Origin: Cylindrotheca closterium
Lineage: Eukaryota; Bacillariophyta; Bacillariophyceae; Bacillariales; Bacillariaceae
Assembly (NCBI GenBank): GCA_933822405.4
Contig: CAKOGP040002092.1
Coordinates: forward strand, 18,102 to 82,101
DNA: 64,000 nt
Direction of reading: 5' to 3'
The position numbers and the translations under genes are program-made. The notes beneath the pieces were generated by a model. That model was given only the letters and a program-made list of their open reading frames with translations. It had not been told where the DNA came from and did not search any database. Positions within the stretch are counted from its first letter, which is position 1; every line of letters begins with the position of its first letter. Shown piece after piece: positions 1-11,947 of the stretch.

Positions 1-208
1 CAAAGATTCTGATTGAAATTTTGATGTGCTTGATATTGGGTGATGGAAGAAACATCCCAAGCTGACAATAAGAAGTCAAAACTTCACATTGATCAGATTG
101 ATCATGAATCAGATCAATTTTCTTCTCCATTGCGGAGAAGTATTCAACAACCCCCGCCCAAAACTGCTACCATTGTGCAATCATTGCTCGCTTCTGTCAG
201 AGATGCTG

Positions 209-3200
209 TCATACAAAGCCGAAATCCTGCTCCGCCACGTGCTTATTAGAATGACCATGCTGTTCACGCGAAAACGAAGTCCTCTGCCTGTCACTCAAAG
301 TCCTGCTTGATCTTCGTTCCGACCTCCCAGTTCTGTTGTGCGTATCGTCGTGAAGAGATGAATAATATCTTGGAGAGAAATCTCTCGACCTGCTGCTACG
401 TTCTTCCCAGTGTGGAGAGCGACTGAATGGTCGCTCTATTTCTTCTCGTTTTCTGGGCGAAGGGCGGCTGGTGGTGGAATTTTGCATGGATGTGTTCCGC
501 TTGTCATATACAAAGTCATTGGGACTCTTATTATCGTACCGAACATCAGAACGAGTATTCAAGCCAAACTGCTGCTCATTATTCTCATCATCTGGACGAG
601 TCTGAGCTTTGACGTCCAACTTATTCTTGCTCTTGGATGGTGGTCCACCGTAGCTCTCCGACACAAACTCCATCTGATGCTTCTTGTTTCCAGTGATGGC
701 CGTGATCATGTCATTTGAAATCTTGGACTGATGCATCTCATGGGCAAGCTCGGGAGAGCCACAAAAAGCCAAAAGCGAGTAGGATCTCTTACTCTCACTG
801 TCAATCATGCGGAGCGTATGGTCCTGAATCCAACGTGGAATATCCAAGCGACCATAGGTGATCTTGATCAATCCTCTAGATCCACCAAACTCTTTGTCCA
901 ACAAGGCACAGGCAGTTGCATCCGGATCAGTGACATGGATCGAAACATGACAGACTTTTGGGGCATTCTGGTAGCCCCAGGCAGCAACCAGCTCGTGGTA
1001 ATGCGAGATGATGTCTGGAAGAATTTTGGATGCTTGTGACGCAGATCGGGTTGTCCAAATCATTTCGAGACAGTTCAAATTGGCGGCAGCAGAACCAGCA
1101 GCAGCAGCATAGGCATCAACGTGCTTCTTCCAAGTCTTATGGCGAGGACTGACAGCACGACTCCATAGACGCAAGGTCATGTATCCGTGGAAGAGAGAAG
1201 CAAGGATGATTTCGTCAGGGCTGAGCTTGGCTCCTCGGATTTCGTAGACAATGAACCAATACCAGTCAAATAAAAAAGCAACGGCGCAGAAGACAAGATC
1301 GATGTAGTTGTAAATCGAAGTACAATCCCAGACACATACGGACACAAATCCAAAAACTGTTTGAAAGAGGACTGTCATGACTTCAAGTGCAACGAACATC
1401 TCCGGTGCAAGATCGACTTCCGTGGTGTTCCAAGAAATAGTCAATCCGAGGACGACCACCCCAAAGACGGGAGAAAAGCAGAGCAAGACGATACCATAGA
1501 GTGAGCGAGTGGATTGGCCGGCCTTTTTTCTGAGTCGGGCCATGTTGCTTCGGATATCCGACAAGTTGGAGAGTCCATCGTGTCGGATAAGGTCCTCTCG
1601 GATGGAAGCTTCGAGTTGCTCTTGCTTGCTCATGACGAGTTTTTGTTTGGATCGGCAGCTGACAACAACCTTCTGCGCAAAGGATCCCTTTCTCTTGTCC
1701 ATTTCAAATTGGACTCTGTTGAGTCGTATCTTGCGGCGTTCCAGCTCCTGGAGGTATCTTTTTGGATCGAGGGATAGCATCTTTTGGACGTGCTCCTTGA
1801 AGAGACTCAAGACGGGGACGATGCCAGTACCTGACCCGAGGGACAGAATATGAGAATACTCATCCGTATTTGCGAGACTGGTTCCGTAAGGGCCCATGAT
1901 TTCGACATACTTGCGAATGTTTCTGACTGGATTGCCTTTCTCATCTGCCAGCATATCCCAAAGCCTGGTAGTCCATGAGCTCTTACTTTCATGGATTCCA
2001 ATGTAAAACTCGAGTTCTTCTGAGTTTGGACTGGAAGCAATCGAAAAAGGATGCCAATGGTTATCAATCTCGTTGATTCGCAAGCAGGCGTATTGTCCAG
2101 CTTTGAACTGAAAGAGGATTGGCTTCTTGAGTTTGAGAATGATCATTCGAGATCCGTTGGTACCTGCCACAGTGGATGAACCTGTTACTTTGGTCCGGTA
2201 TTTGTGGTTCAAATGCATGGCCGCACGGTCGCAAAAGTAGAACAACAAGGTTGAAGTGAACCATTTGAAAGTCTGGCTTCTTTCCTTTCCGGTTCGTGCT
2301 TCGACATCCAAAGTATGAGCAATGGTCACAAAGTACATGATGAAGACGGCATGGTGAAGGGCGTAGAAGATCTCGTAGGGAATGGAATGCCGAAAGTAAG
2401 ATGTGAACCCAACCAGAAGCAAGAACGCCAAGATACAGTATCCAGTTATCATGATTTCTTCCGTGAACTTTTCGCAAAAGGCTTGCTCGCCATCGGAACA
2501 GAGTAGCCCAAAGAAGACAAAGAAGAAAATGACGGCCCAAACGACAATGATGATCATAGTGTATCCGAGGTGAATGTGCATTCGGAGGCTACGGTTCAAG
2601 GGCAAGATTTTACCCAAGACGGAATCACATAGTCTGCTGATGGTATAACGTGCCATGGTCAATGGAATCAAGGACATTTGGAATAGAATGGCGTGCATGG
2701 AACCAAATTCCAAAGCAGGTGTAATGATTTTCCACCAGTATCGGTTGGCAGCTTCCGGAACGGCAGCGAACTGGTCATCAAGCTTTCGAATTGCAAAGTG
2801 GGCTGATTGGAATGAGTGAATGGGATGATGAGCGATCGAGGAATTGTGTTGTAATATCCTTTGTGGGATATCTATACTTACACCAAATGATCAAAGTGCT
2901 CACGAAATGAACCAAGAAGAATACCATCAGTTTTCTCTCGGCATACAAGTATGTGATTAGGTGGTAGACTTTGGATGGAGGCAATAATTGGCCAGCCTTT
3001 TGAAACAACGACCGAGTATGCGAAACCGATTTGTCGACACCCATCTCGCTATCGGTGCTATTCGCTTTGTCAAAGACCTGTTGGGATTGGAACATTGTCA
3101 TGAAATTGTTTGGGATGCGTTGCTGTGGAGGTTCTTCGTGGACGCAACAACCACCAGTTTCATACTGAAAGACGTAATTAGGACTTGGTCTTTCTTCCTT

Positions 3201-3260
3201 GGTATGCTCTGACGATATGTTTTGCCGGCTAGCCCTCGTTTCGTTTGCAATGTAATGCAT
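209..3260 (-). CDS. NADPH oxidase / ferric reductase-like flavocytochrome with inserted voltage-sensor-like domain
   Basis: Two exons, complement(join(209..2802,2882..3260)), about 990 residues. The 79 nt intron has a GTAAGT donor and CAG acceptor and restores a family-typical run into YWWKIITP and LEFGSMHAI. The family moves electrons from NADPH through FAD and two b-type haems across a membrane, to oxygen or ferric iron. Visible parts in order: a first membrane span near residue 110; several more with candidate haem His in HIHLGYT and YALHHAVF; the FAD motif HPFSIASSP (about 377); the NADPH loop LGSGTG (about 445); a four-span insert (about 560-680); then the rest of the NADPH domain with LEMIWTTRSAS (about 705) and FCGSPE (about 806). 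The last 140 residues are Ser/Arg-rich and look disordered. No EF hands were seen. The start ATG at 3260 is the first in frame; an ATG at 3397 lies in another frame, so a further 5' exon is possible. Oxidase versus ferric reductase cannot be settled here. Confidence 0.88.
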
Positions 3261-3669
3261 GGTGTTTGTTGATGTTTTTGACGCATTCGGAAGATGAAAT
3301 TGTGACTCGCATCTTCCATTACATGACTGAAGCCATAGTCTGCGTTCCGCTCGCCATGTCGGATCTGGCTATTATGATTGGAGGATGAACGTCGCATCTG
3401 TCTTGTCGGAGTCAGTGAGTCATCCGTCCACTTTGAATGACAAAGAATTCAGAATGCAAGCGGTGATTGCGCGTCCGGCCATGTGCGCTCAAATAGCAAG
3501 CTCAAAACCGTACTGCGCGTACAGTAATACGCGCAGTATCTTTCTTGAACGACATCTCGTCATTCCAATAATATATGTACTGTACCCGCTTTATATATAT
3601 AGTTGCGTGGTCGAGACCAACTTGAGAGTGGAAACTGCTTAAAAGATTTTACCGCAAACAATCAACACA
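3261..3669. promoter_or_regulatory. Shared promoter region between divergent genes
   Basis: This 409 bp gap separates the starts of the oxidase (minus) and the protease (plus) and must hold both promoters. A TATATATATA run lies at 3592-3602, about 70 bp before the protease ATG. A strong inverted repeat lies at 3511-3538. No coding sequence is convincing here, although a short minus-strand frame from 3397 could be an extra oxidase 5' exon. Confidence 0.5.
3511..3538. repeat. Perfect 11-bp inverted repeat
   Basis: TACTGCGCGTA at 3511-3521 is followed by a 6 nt spacer and its exact reverse complement TACGCGCAGTA at 3528-3538. It sits in the promoter gap of the oxidase/protease pair. It could be a dimeric transcription-factor site or a hairpin; the sequence does not say which. 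Confidence 0.75.
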
Positions 3670-6055
3670 ATGCCAAATAAAGTAGCGCTAATTGTATGTT
3701 GGGTAATTCTTGTCGTAGCAGCAGCCGTTGGAATTGGTTTGGGCGTTGATTGGGGTTCGGAAGCAATAGTCCCTGCAGCTTCCGCATCATCCAAGGCTGT
3801 TGACACAGCCAATGGAACCACCTTAACCGTAGAACCACCAAGCATTGCCGTTGGCGGCCGACCTACATTTTTGCCTACTAACGAGCCATTTAGCCAGCCC
3901 ACTAGCGTGCCGACGGATGAGCCATCTGCCAGTCCCTCCGACATGCCTTCGTCTCTCGCACCCACCACTCTACCTGGAGCCACTCCTTTGATTGTTGGAA
4001 ACAGTACCCAAGTGTCCATATCTCTTCGCAGTTTTACAGACGAAGGTGGGAGCACTGTTCGGTCCAAATTTACGTATTCCATTGAAGAGCCAGGGGCTTC
4101 CTATGTCTCCATTCACTTTGCCAGTTTTGATTTCAGCAAAGAGTGCAGCATGGAAATTAGTGATGCAGACGGTGTGCTGGTTGCCGAGTATACTCTTCAA
4201 GGAAGACGCAATTTAGGTAGCTTTTGGGCCCGTCACGTCGAAGGAGATACTTTGAGTCTACTAGTCTTCTGTTTACTGGGAGCTGGTGAGAATAAGGTTG
4301 ATTTTGAAATTGATGAAGTTGTCACTGGCTTGCCAGATGAGCTTATTGTGGAAGATATTCTTGATGACAGTGCCAATCGTCCTTCAATCGGTGATGGTGC
4401 CCTAAACACTACTCGCTATCTGAGGGCTCAAGACCTCTTTCCCATCCAAAATCATCGAGAAATGGCACGGTGTGGAAGGGACGATTCGACCAATGCCAAA
4501 TGCTACATGGATTCCCATCCTACTGAATATGATTTGGGCAAGGCGATTTCCCGCCTTAAAATTGCTGGCCGCGGAACTTGCACGGGTTGGTTGGTCGGTC
4601 CCAACAATCTTCTCATGACCAATCACCATTGCATCCGAGGTGTCGATGACATGGAGAAGACAGACTTTCAGTTCATGGCCGAGGGTGCCAGTTGCAATGT
4701 CGGTAAAGGGTCCACGGCGGGATATGATGTCTATGATGGCATTGAAATTGTCAACTTTTCCTATCAAAAAGACTATGCCTTGATTCGGCTCGATGGAGAT
4801 CCGGCTTCCAAATATGGGTGAGTTCGACTTGCTGTTTGCTGCCTTGTTTCCTGTTGCGCTGATTGCTAACCACAATATGATGCTGAACTAATCTTGATTT
4901 TGTAGGTATTTGGACATTGACGATCGGGTCGCCACAGTGGGTGAAACCATTTTCATTCCAGGTCATCCTGCTGGAAGGGCCAAGCAATTTTCAATTATGG
5001 ATACTCAATCCAATTCGGGTGCCAGTGATGGCAGATGTGCCATCTTGGATGTTGGCGGTGACAGTTGTGGTTATTCCACACGTTACAATTCCATTCAATA
5101 TACTTGCGATACCTTGGGTGGTTCGTCTGGTTCTCCAGTCATCTCGGTGGATACTGGCAAAGTGCTTGGATTACATCATTGCGGAGCTATCGCCAATACC
5201 AATTGCCGAGATGGCAACTTAGCCGTTCCCATGGAAGGACCTGGTATCTTTCAGGAAATTAAAGAATTTCTAGAGGCCCCAATCCCCAAAACTCCCTTTC
5301 CATCCACTTCTCCACCCACGACGTCGCCGCCAACACTCCAGCCCAGTTTCTTGCCCACCACTTCTGGAACGGCACCTCCTACCGTCGAAGTGACTTCTAG
5401 ATGTTTTGCTCCAAAAATGAAAATTGAAATTCAATTGGACAATTATGCGGCCGAGACGAGATGGGAACTCTGGCAAACGGATCCACCCAGAATGATCACC
5501 GGGGGAGGTGGATACGAGAACAATGCGCTGGTTGAAGAAGAACATTGCTTGGCCGATGATGGATTGCATTATTTGAGATTCTTTGATGATTTTGGAGATG
5601 GCTTTTGCTGTGGCAAAGGAAATGGTTACTACAAGATATGGTACCAAGGCTTTCAAATCTATCATAACAATGGTGCAATTGGCAATTTCACGGAACTTGA
5701 GATTAGTCCCGACCAAGTTTGTTTGGATGTGCTGATGCATTTGACTCTCCAGACCGATCGATATCCTGTGGAGACAACTTGGGAACTGTTGGACGATAGC
5801 AGTGGTCTTGTGTTGGCTTCAGGAGGACCGTACTTTGAACGATATCAATGGGTAGAAGAGTCCATTTGTGGGACGAGTTTTGGTTCCTACACCTTCACAA
5901 TCAGGGATTCCTTCAAGGATGGCTTATCCGCTGGCGGCTCCTTTACTTTGACGAGAGATAATGAGGTGAAGATCGAGAGCGATGGTGTCTTTGAAAGGTT
6001 TGTTTCCTATTCAATTCCTAGCCTTGGACCCGCTGAAATCATCAATCAAGGTTGA
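3670..6055 (+). CDS. Membrane-anchored trypsin-like serine protease with C-terminal tandem modules
   Basis: Two exons, join(3670..4817,4906..6055), 765 residues. The 88 nt intron starts GTGAGT and ends TTTTGTAG and joins the frame exactly. A hydrophobic span at residues 5-25 is a signal peptide or anchor, so the protein faces outside. A Pro/Thr/Ser linker (about 60-100) and a beta-rich segment with a CLLGAGENK stretch come before the protease domain. The catalytic triad is visible: TNHHC (His 319 or 320), KDYALIRL (Asp 368) and GGSSGSPV (Ser 457). A second PT-rich linker follows, then two related modules of about 100 residues: the first has LDNYAAETRWEL, DDFGDGFCCG and Cys, the second TDRYPVETTWELL and RDSFKDGLSAGG. 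A secreted or surface endopeptidase is very likely; its substrate is unknown. Confidence 0.9.
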
Positions 6056-7548
6056 GAGATTGCTGTATTGCAGTGTGTATTTGTAGAACAAGTTGCATGT
6101 TTTATTTACAAAAAGTATTATTGATAATACTATGAAAATGTGTTGCATGTTGTTGAAATTGAAACATGTTCAGCCCACTACAAAAATGGACATAGAGTAT
6201 CGGCCCAACGTCATCTGCGCTGTATACCAATTGACCCCATTTAGGCCACCATATGCTTGGATTAGACCAATTCAACAGGCAATTCGCCTGCACGCAAGTT
6301 GAGAGTGACGAGGTGGATGCCATAGTGCATAGAGCCTACCGGTACCGGTACCGGTACTACTACTCTTGTGCGATACGAAATCTTGTTCTGAACAAGATTA
6401 TATATATCATAATAGTCATCAATACTAGAGGCGGGTCATCTTCAAAATTCGACCTCTGCTCTAGGTTAGATAAACTTTAAGAGAATCCCATAGACTCAGC
6501 GGGTGCCCTTGGAACGAGATCAATGAGAAACCGTGGCCCAAAGCTCATTTCAATAAGTTTGAAGGTTTTAAAAGCTGACCACCATGCGTTCAATTGTGGC
6601 TTTGCTTACTTTGTACCCTTGATTTAGACCAATTCTATCGGTGAATCGCATACTCCTCTGACCTTGGGGCTCCAAAGAAGGAGATGGTGTATTGTCGAGT
6701 GGGTTTCTGTCGCTATGGGCTGCCATAGCGACCTTCGGAACAATAGCAATAAACGACACTTTTCCCGAACCAACCCGCCGTTTTTGGCTGGCAAGTCTTT
6801 TTTCAAACAAATGCAATTTCTTCTGGAAAACGGCTCTGTCCTTTGTTTGAGTTCCAAAGAGGAGATGTGCGTGTAGGTGCTTCGTTTTATTTGGCCTTGT
6901 ATCATAGGGGCCACCAACGCCAGCTTCGGAATAGGAACAGCTAGATGCTCGTGCCAGAGCTTGGGTTCGAATTGGGCGTAGGCTGATACCATTAAACACC
7001 ATTCTCTTGGACCTATACAGTACCGGTAGGGTTTGATTATATCATTATAAGCATATCCTGCGCCCATTATGATTGGACTCAACTTCCAGACGCCGCATGA
7101 TATAATCATTCATTGGATACAGCTGCGATTCATTCATTCATTCCCGAGCAGATGTACCGGTATAATATTATACAGTAGGTATTAAAATAGGAACACTTCT
7201 GCGTCTTCTGTGCCGATTTGGCGTGTCGAACAGAAACTTCTGTCGGAGTACCGCGAGCTCCATTATTGGTGTATTATATCCCGCGTCGTATGACCTTTGC
7301 ATCTGTTCTGTTTATTTTTGAAAGGTATAATTGTACTACTGTATACACTACGATACAGTCATTTCGCGTACTTATTGCTGTTTTTATTTATGACTGCGCA
7401 TCCAATCACCTCATCCTTCAGTCATCCACAACAATACCAATAGAAAGCATAGAAAGCTTCTGCACCTCCCTACTTCGAGTGCTTGTGGAAATATTCGCCA
7501 CAATATATTGCAATAGAAACAGATACTCGCACAAACATTCGATTCAAC
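6056..7548. other. Intergenic region, no convincing gene
   Basis: About 1.5 kb between the protease and surface-protein copy 1. It contains a TACCGG microsatellite at 6337-6357 and single ACCGGT-containing motifs near 7020 and 7155. Open frames on the minus strand at 6568-7109 lack any recognisable domain. The last few hundred bases are probably the 5' UTR and promoter of copy 1. Confidence 0.5.
6337..6357. repeat. (TACCGG)n microsatellite
   Basis: Three and a half tandem copies of TACCGG, running on into TAC triplets. Related ACCGGT-centred motifs recur in other gene-free stretches of the window, most densely at 44451-44549. Confidence 0.85.
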
Positions 7549-10500
7549 ATGAGTATAGAAGACGAGAAAGATGCAGGCAATCAAGAAGCTGGTGAGAAGC
7601 GTCCCAGTAGAGAAAGTAAATCTTCAAAAGACAACGGAGAGCGAAAGAGCCGATCAAACAGACACCGGTCATCCTCTCGAGACTCGCAGGATGATATCCT
7701 GGGCGGCTCGGAACGTAAATCTTCAGGAGCAAAACCGGAACGAAGAAAGTCCAAAGACTTTGATGCGCTTGGTGGATCAGACCGAAGATCTTCTCACCGC
7801 CCTTCGCGAAGACAGTCCAGAGACTCGCACGATGGCAACCTTGACACTTCAAAACGGTCCTCTGGGCACAGATCAAGATCTCGGGACACAAACGACGCTT
7901 TGGTGAATGATAATGAGTTAGGCGGATCTTCAGGAGCCAAACCGGAACGAAGAAAGTCCAAAGACTCTGATGCGCTTGGTGGATCAGACCGAAGATCCTC
8001 TCACCGCCCTTCTCGACGCAAGTCCAAAGACTCTGATGCGCTCGACACTTCAAAACGATCCTCTACGCATAGGTCAAGATCTCGAGACTCGAACGATTCT
8101 TTGGCGAACAACAATGAGTCTTCTGTCACAAGGGACGAAAAAGCCAAGGCAAGATCTCGAAGAAAGTCCTCTGCCCCTGCAATGCCAGGTGCTTTTGTTG
8201 AGGCTGCAGGAGAAGACCGAGCTGTTCGACGAAAGAGAGATTCGGCTGACAAAGGCAAAGAATCTCTCGGGACAAAAGACAGAGACACCACAGACAGAGA
8301 AGCGAAGAACCGAGCTCGACGACAACCTGGAGAAACGATGCTAGGTACTTCTCAAGAAAGCAAGGACCGAAGAGCCAAGGATCAAGCCAGGCGATCTGTT
8401 GGAGGTGCTGTAAGACCTGGAGCTTCCAGTGAAACTCGGGGAAGTCGCCAAGCAAAAACAAAAAGAGATATATCCAGGAGGTCAACTGGGGCGTCCGAGA
8501 ACGAGATCGGTGTTCCAGCAGCAAACAGCGTAGGATGGACAGGAGATGTTGAGGCAGTCGAGGCTATGGCTGTTGACGAAATGGCATCGACTCCTCCGTC
8601 TGCTCCTCAGGAAGTAAGAGAACAAACACTGAATCAGTCGACCGAGGAAGATGGCAATAAGGCTATCGTCGCGACCGCGAGGCCAGACAACAAAGGTCGA
8701 AAGTACAAATATATGCTTGCCGCCTTTGTTGTGTTCGCGATTATAGCAGGAGTATTGGTATGGCTATTAGTGCTACGTGAGTCGAGCGAACCTGATGATG
8801 TCTCTGCAACTTCGATCTTTTCTCCACCTACAACTGAAGATTGCCAAACGATCTCGGAGGGGATGGAAACGGCAGGACAAATGGGAACGACAGTGAAATA
8901 TTTTGGGGTAGAAATGGATTTTGAAGTTGCCCCTGACGTCGACCTTGAATTTCTTCAATCCGAGCTTCAAATGAGAATCCAGAGAGACGTCCTACCACTT
9001 GTTGCAGGGTGCGACAAAGAAAGTTCCACTTCGACTGGAAGCGATACTTTCATCGTTGAGAACGGTGTGCTCAAAACGATCTCCATTGGCGACCTTGTAC
9101 CCTGCAGCTCAAATCCACAGGGGCTCTGTTCGTTTGTCTATTTGCAGCTTGATGTATTTTCCAAAGATGCTGATGTGCAGGGTGCAGTACTTTTGGGCCT
9201 AATCTTTGATGTATTTCAAGAGGACGGACTATTGCAAGACCCGAAATTGCTATCGCCTGTGGAAGATATTGACTTTATCACGGCCTATGAAATTCTCCCA
9301 TCTTCGAATCCGAGTTCAAGCCCAACGATCCAAGACGACGGCGGTGTTCCAGTTGACAACGGTTCACCATCTCAAGAGACCTGCGATGCAATAGCCAACG
9401 GTACCCCTGTCTTGGGACAAGACGATCTGGTGGCCCAGGAGTACGACATCTTGATGGATGTCACTTTGGATTCCGAGACTGAAGAACTATCACCGCTGAC
9501 CATGGAACTGGATGAAAAGATCCAGCGCTTCCTTCTGCCTTCTCTAGCTGGCTGCACAATTGACCGACGTCGACGCCTGCAGATTGAAAGCTTTGTTGTC
9601 AACGCTTTTGTAGATTCTGAAGTTAGCATCGGTGGTGCTTGTTTGCCTGATTCGGAGACTGCTTGCTATCGCTATGTCATCCACCTTGATATTTACGTCC
9701 AGCGCACTGTTGCCTCTGCTGATTTTTCTAGCGACATTGTGGGAAAGTTCCGTGAAGCACCGCTGGTAGAGAGATTGGGGATGCTGGCACCCTTCAAGAA
9801 CATTGTGATTGTGGAAATCTATTCTGACGCTGTTTTTTCGGAAAGTCCATCTGGTATGTATATACGACCAAAGCAATGTATGCGATTGATTCTCTTTTTT
9901 CATGCTTTCACCGTCAACTAACGATCTTTTTTTCCTACTAGCGGAACCATCGAACAACCCAACTGATTCGCCATCTGTGAATCCAACGACAGCGCCAGTG
10001 ACATATCCGACTACCGAAGAGCCCACAAGGTCGCCGACAATAGCGCCATCATTCGCACCATCATTATCACCGTCATCGAATCCAACGCTAGGTGTTACCA
10101 GTGCACCGACTCTTATTCCAACGCTACAACCTGTTGTTGGTCCAACATTGGAGCCGACGCCATTGCCAACGCCATTACCGACTCCAGCCCCAACGATTGC
10201 AGACAGTGCATCACCAACGGCTGATCCAACAACAGCATCCTCGTTGACACCAACTGCCGAGCCATCTGTGTTGGATTCGGCTCAACCTTCTGGTCAGCCT
10301 TCTGGCCAACCTTCCTTGTTACCGTCGGTTCAACCTTCCTCCCGACCTTCCAAGTCACCTTCGGCTCAACCTTCGGCGTTAGCAACAACTCAATGTTTTG
10401 AGAGCAACACTGAGCTCTCGGGTGCACTTGGCAATTGGTTTGATTCTCCTTTTGGAAGGCAAATTACTGAGACCCAATATGGCTTGATAGGGGATTGGTG

Positions 10501-11542
10501 CTTTGGTGCCGGTGTGACCAGTATGAAGGACCTCTTCAAGAATCGTGCTACGTTCAATTCAGACATTTCAAATTGGGATGTCTCTTCTGTGGTCAACATG
10601 CAAAGCATGTTTCAGGGTGCCTCATCCTTCAACCAGAACCTGTCACTGTGGGACGTTTCGTCTGTCACCAATATGAGATTGATGTTCGAAATGGCAACAT
10701 CGTTCAATGGAGACATATCAACATGGGATGTTAGTTCTGTCACCCAAATGAACAACATGTTCCAAGTTACGTTCAAAAATCCATCTGCCTTCAATCAAGA
10801 CTTGTCACAATGGGACGTCTCTTCTGTCACAAATATGCATTCCATGTTCTACGGCGCACGATCTTTCAATCAAGACTTGTCAGGATGGGATGTTTCTTCG
10901 GTGACCAATATGGCGTTCATGTTCTATGAAACGCCTTTCAATCAAGACTTGCCATTGTGGAACGTGGCTTCGGTCACAAAGATGAACAACATGTTTCAGT
11001 GGGCAGGATCTTTTAACGGCGACATTTCAACATGGGATGTTGGTTCGGTCACTTCCATGATCCAAATGTTTGACGAAGCCAGAGCTTTCAATGGAGACAT
11101 TGCATCCTGGGATGTTTCTTCTGTAACATCCACGGATCGAATGTTTTCGAATGCAGCGGCGTTCAACCAAGATATATCCATGTGGAATTTTGCATCCTGT
11201 ACCAACATGATTTTGATGTTCAACCAAGCAGAATCCTTCAACCAAGACATCTCATCATGGGATGTATCTTCGGTCACAAACATGAGAGACATGTTCCAAT
11301 ACGCATCAGCTTTCAATCAAGACTTGTCATCCTGGGATATTTCTTCTGTGAGTGACATGCGACGGATGTTCCAGTTTGCAACATCCTTCAATCAAGATCT
11401 TTGTCCGTGGGGCCCGATCCTGCAGGGAAATGTCCAATTTGAGGGACTATTTGCCAGCACCAACTGTCCATTAGAAGCTGATCCAGACCTGACTGCGACT
11501 CCGCGAGGTCCATTCTGCAACCTTTGTGTTCCAGGGAATTAA
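7549..11542 (+). CDS. DUF285/BspA-type repeat surface protein, family copy 1
   Basis: Two exons, join(7549..9853,9942..11542), 1301 residues. The frame is open from a TTG at 7483, but the first ATG is 7549 and its MSIEDE start resembles copy 2. Order: a Ser/Arg/Lys-rich cytoplasmic tail (1-383) with an internal duplication; a single membrane span around 388-408 (KYMLAAFVVFAIIAG); two related extracellular domains each with a conserved LxxLAGC-like centre; a phase-1 intron (88 nt, GTATGT donor, TACTAG acceptor); a PT/PS stalk with [13 protein letters not shown]; and 11 DUF285 repeats of the form [20 protein letters not shown], closed by a FNQDLCPWG cap. Topology should be N-in, repeats outside. 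A role in adhesion or cell-surface recognition is inferred from the BspA-like repeats only. Confidence 0.9.
7720..8118 (+). repeat. Tandem duplication inside the cytoplasmic tail of copy 1
   Basis: The stretch beginning TCTTCAGGAGC at 7720 recurs at 7927 (207 nt offset) with few changes, coding a repeated module that contains AKPERRKSKD, DALGGSDRRSSHRPSRR and DTSKRSS. The second unit lacks a short piece. It lengthens the Ser/Arg-rich tail in frame. Confidence 0.8.
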
Positions 11543-11947
11543 TGATATATAATCCATGTGAAAATGCGAAGAGCAACGTTTGTTGTGCTATTGTCATTGT
11601 TAGCACGAAACCTAGAAGCGACGATGAATTGGATGTTATTGTCATCTTGAATCATACATTCAATATATAATCTTGTTTTCTTCAATAATATATTTTTGCG
11701 CGCCATAAAAACCATGGAATTGATGCGCTGCGCATGGATGGACAGCATGTAGAATTCCTACCGCATGCACCTCTCCGCTTGCTGGCTCGATCGTCACCGA
11801 TGAAATCCCGCACGATCTTCATCATCATTTGTATATACTGTAATATAATAATATATCACATCTATTGTTGAAAGTGATATATTAATACTCATATAGATTG
11901 CTCGTTTCAAATAGGAAAGAAGCAAATCGCTCAACCCTATAGCAATA
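11543..11947. other. Intergenic region before MSH2
   Basis: 405 bp of AT-rich sequence between copy 1 and MSH2, with TA-rich runs near 11830-11885. It probably holds the 3' UTR of copy 1 and the MSH2 promoter. I looked for an upstream exon carrying MSH2 domain I and saw none on the plus strand. Confidence 0.45.

Noticed and set aside
3098..3397. Alternative start of the oxidase at an ATG at 3397.
   Set aside because: It is in a different frame from the exon that continues into the membrane span, and no intron linking them was clear.
6950..6980. GGGTTCGAATTGG resembles a tRNA T-loop.
   Set aside because: No matching acceptor, D and anticodon arms could be built around it.
6568..7109. Overlapping minus-strand open frames of 144 and 161 codons.
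   Set aside because: No recognised domain, two frames overlap, and composition gives no support for either.
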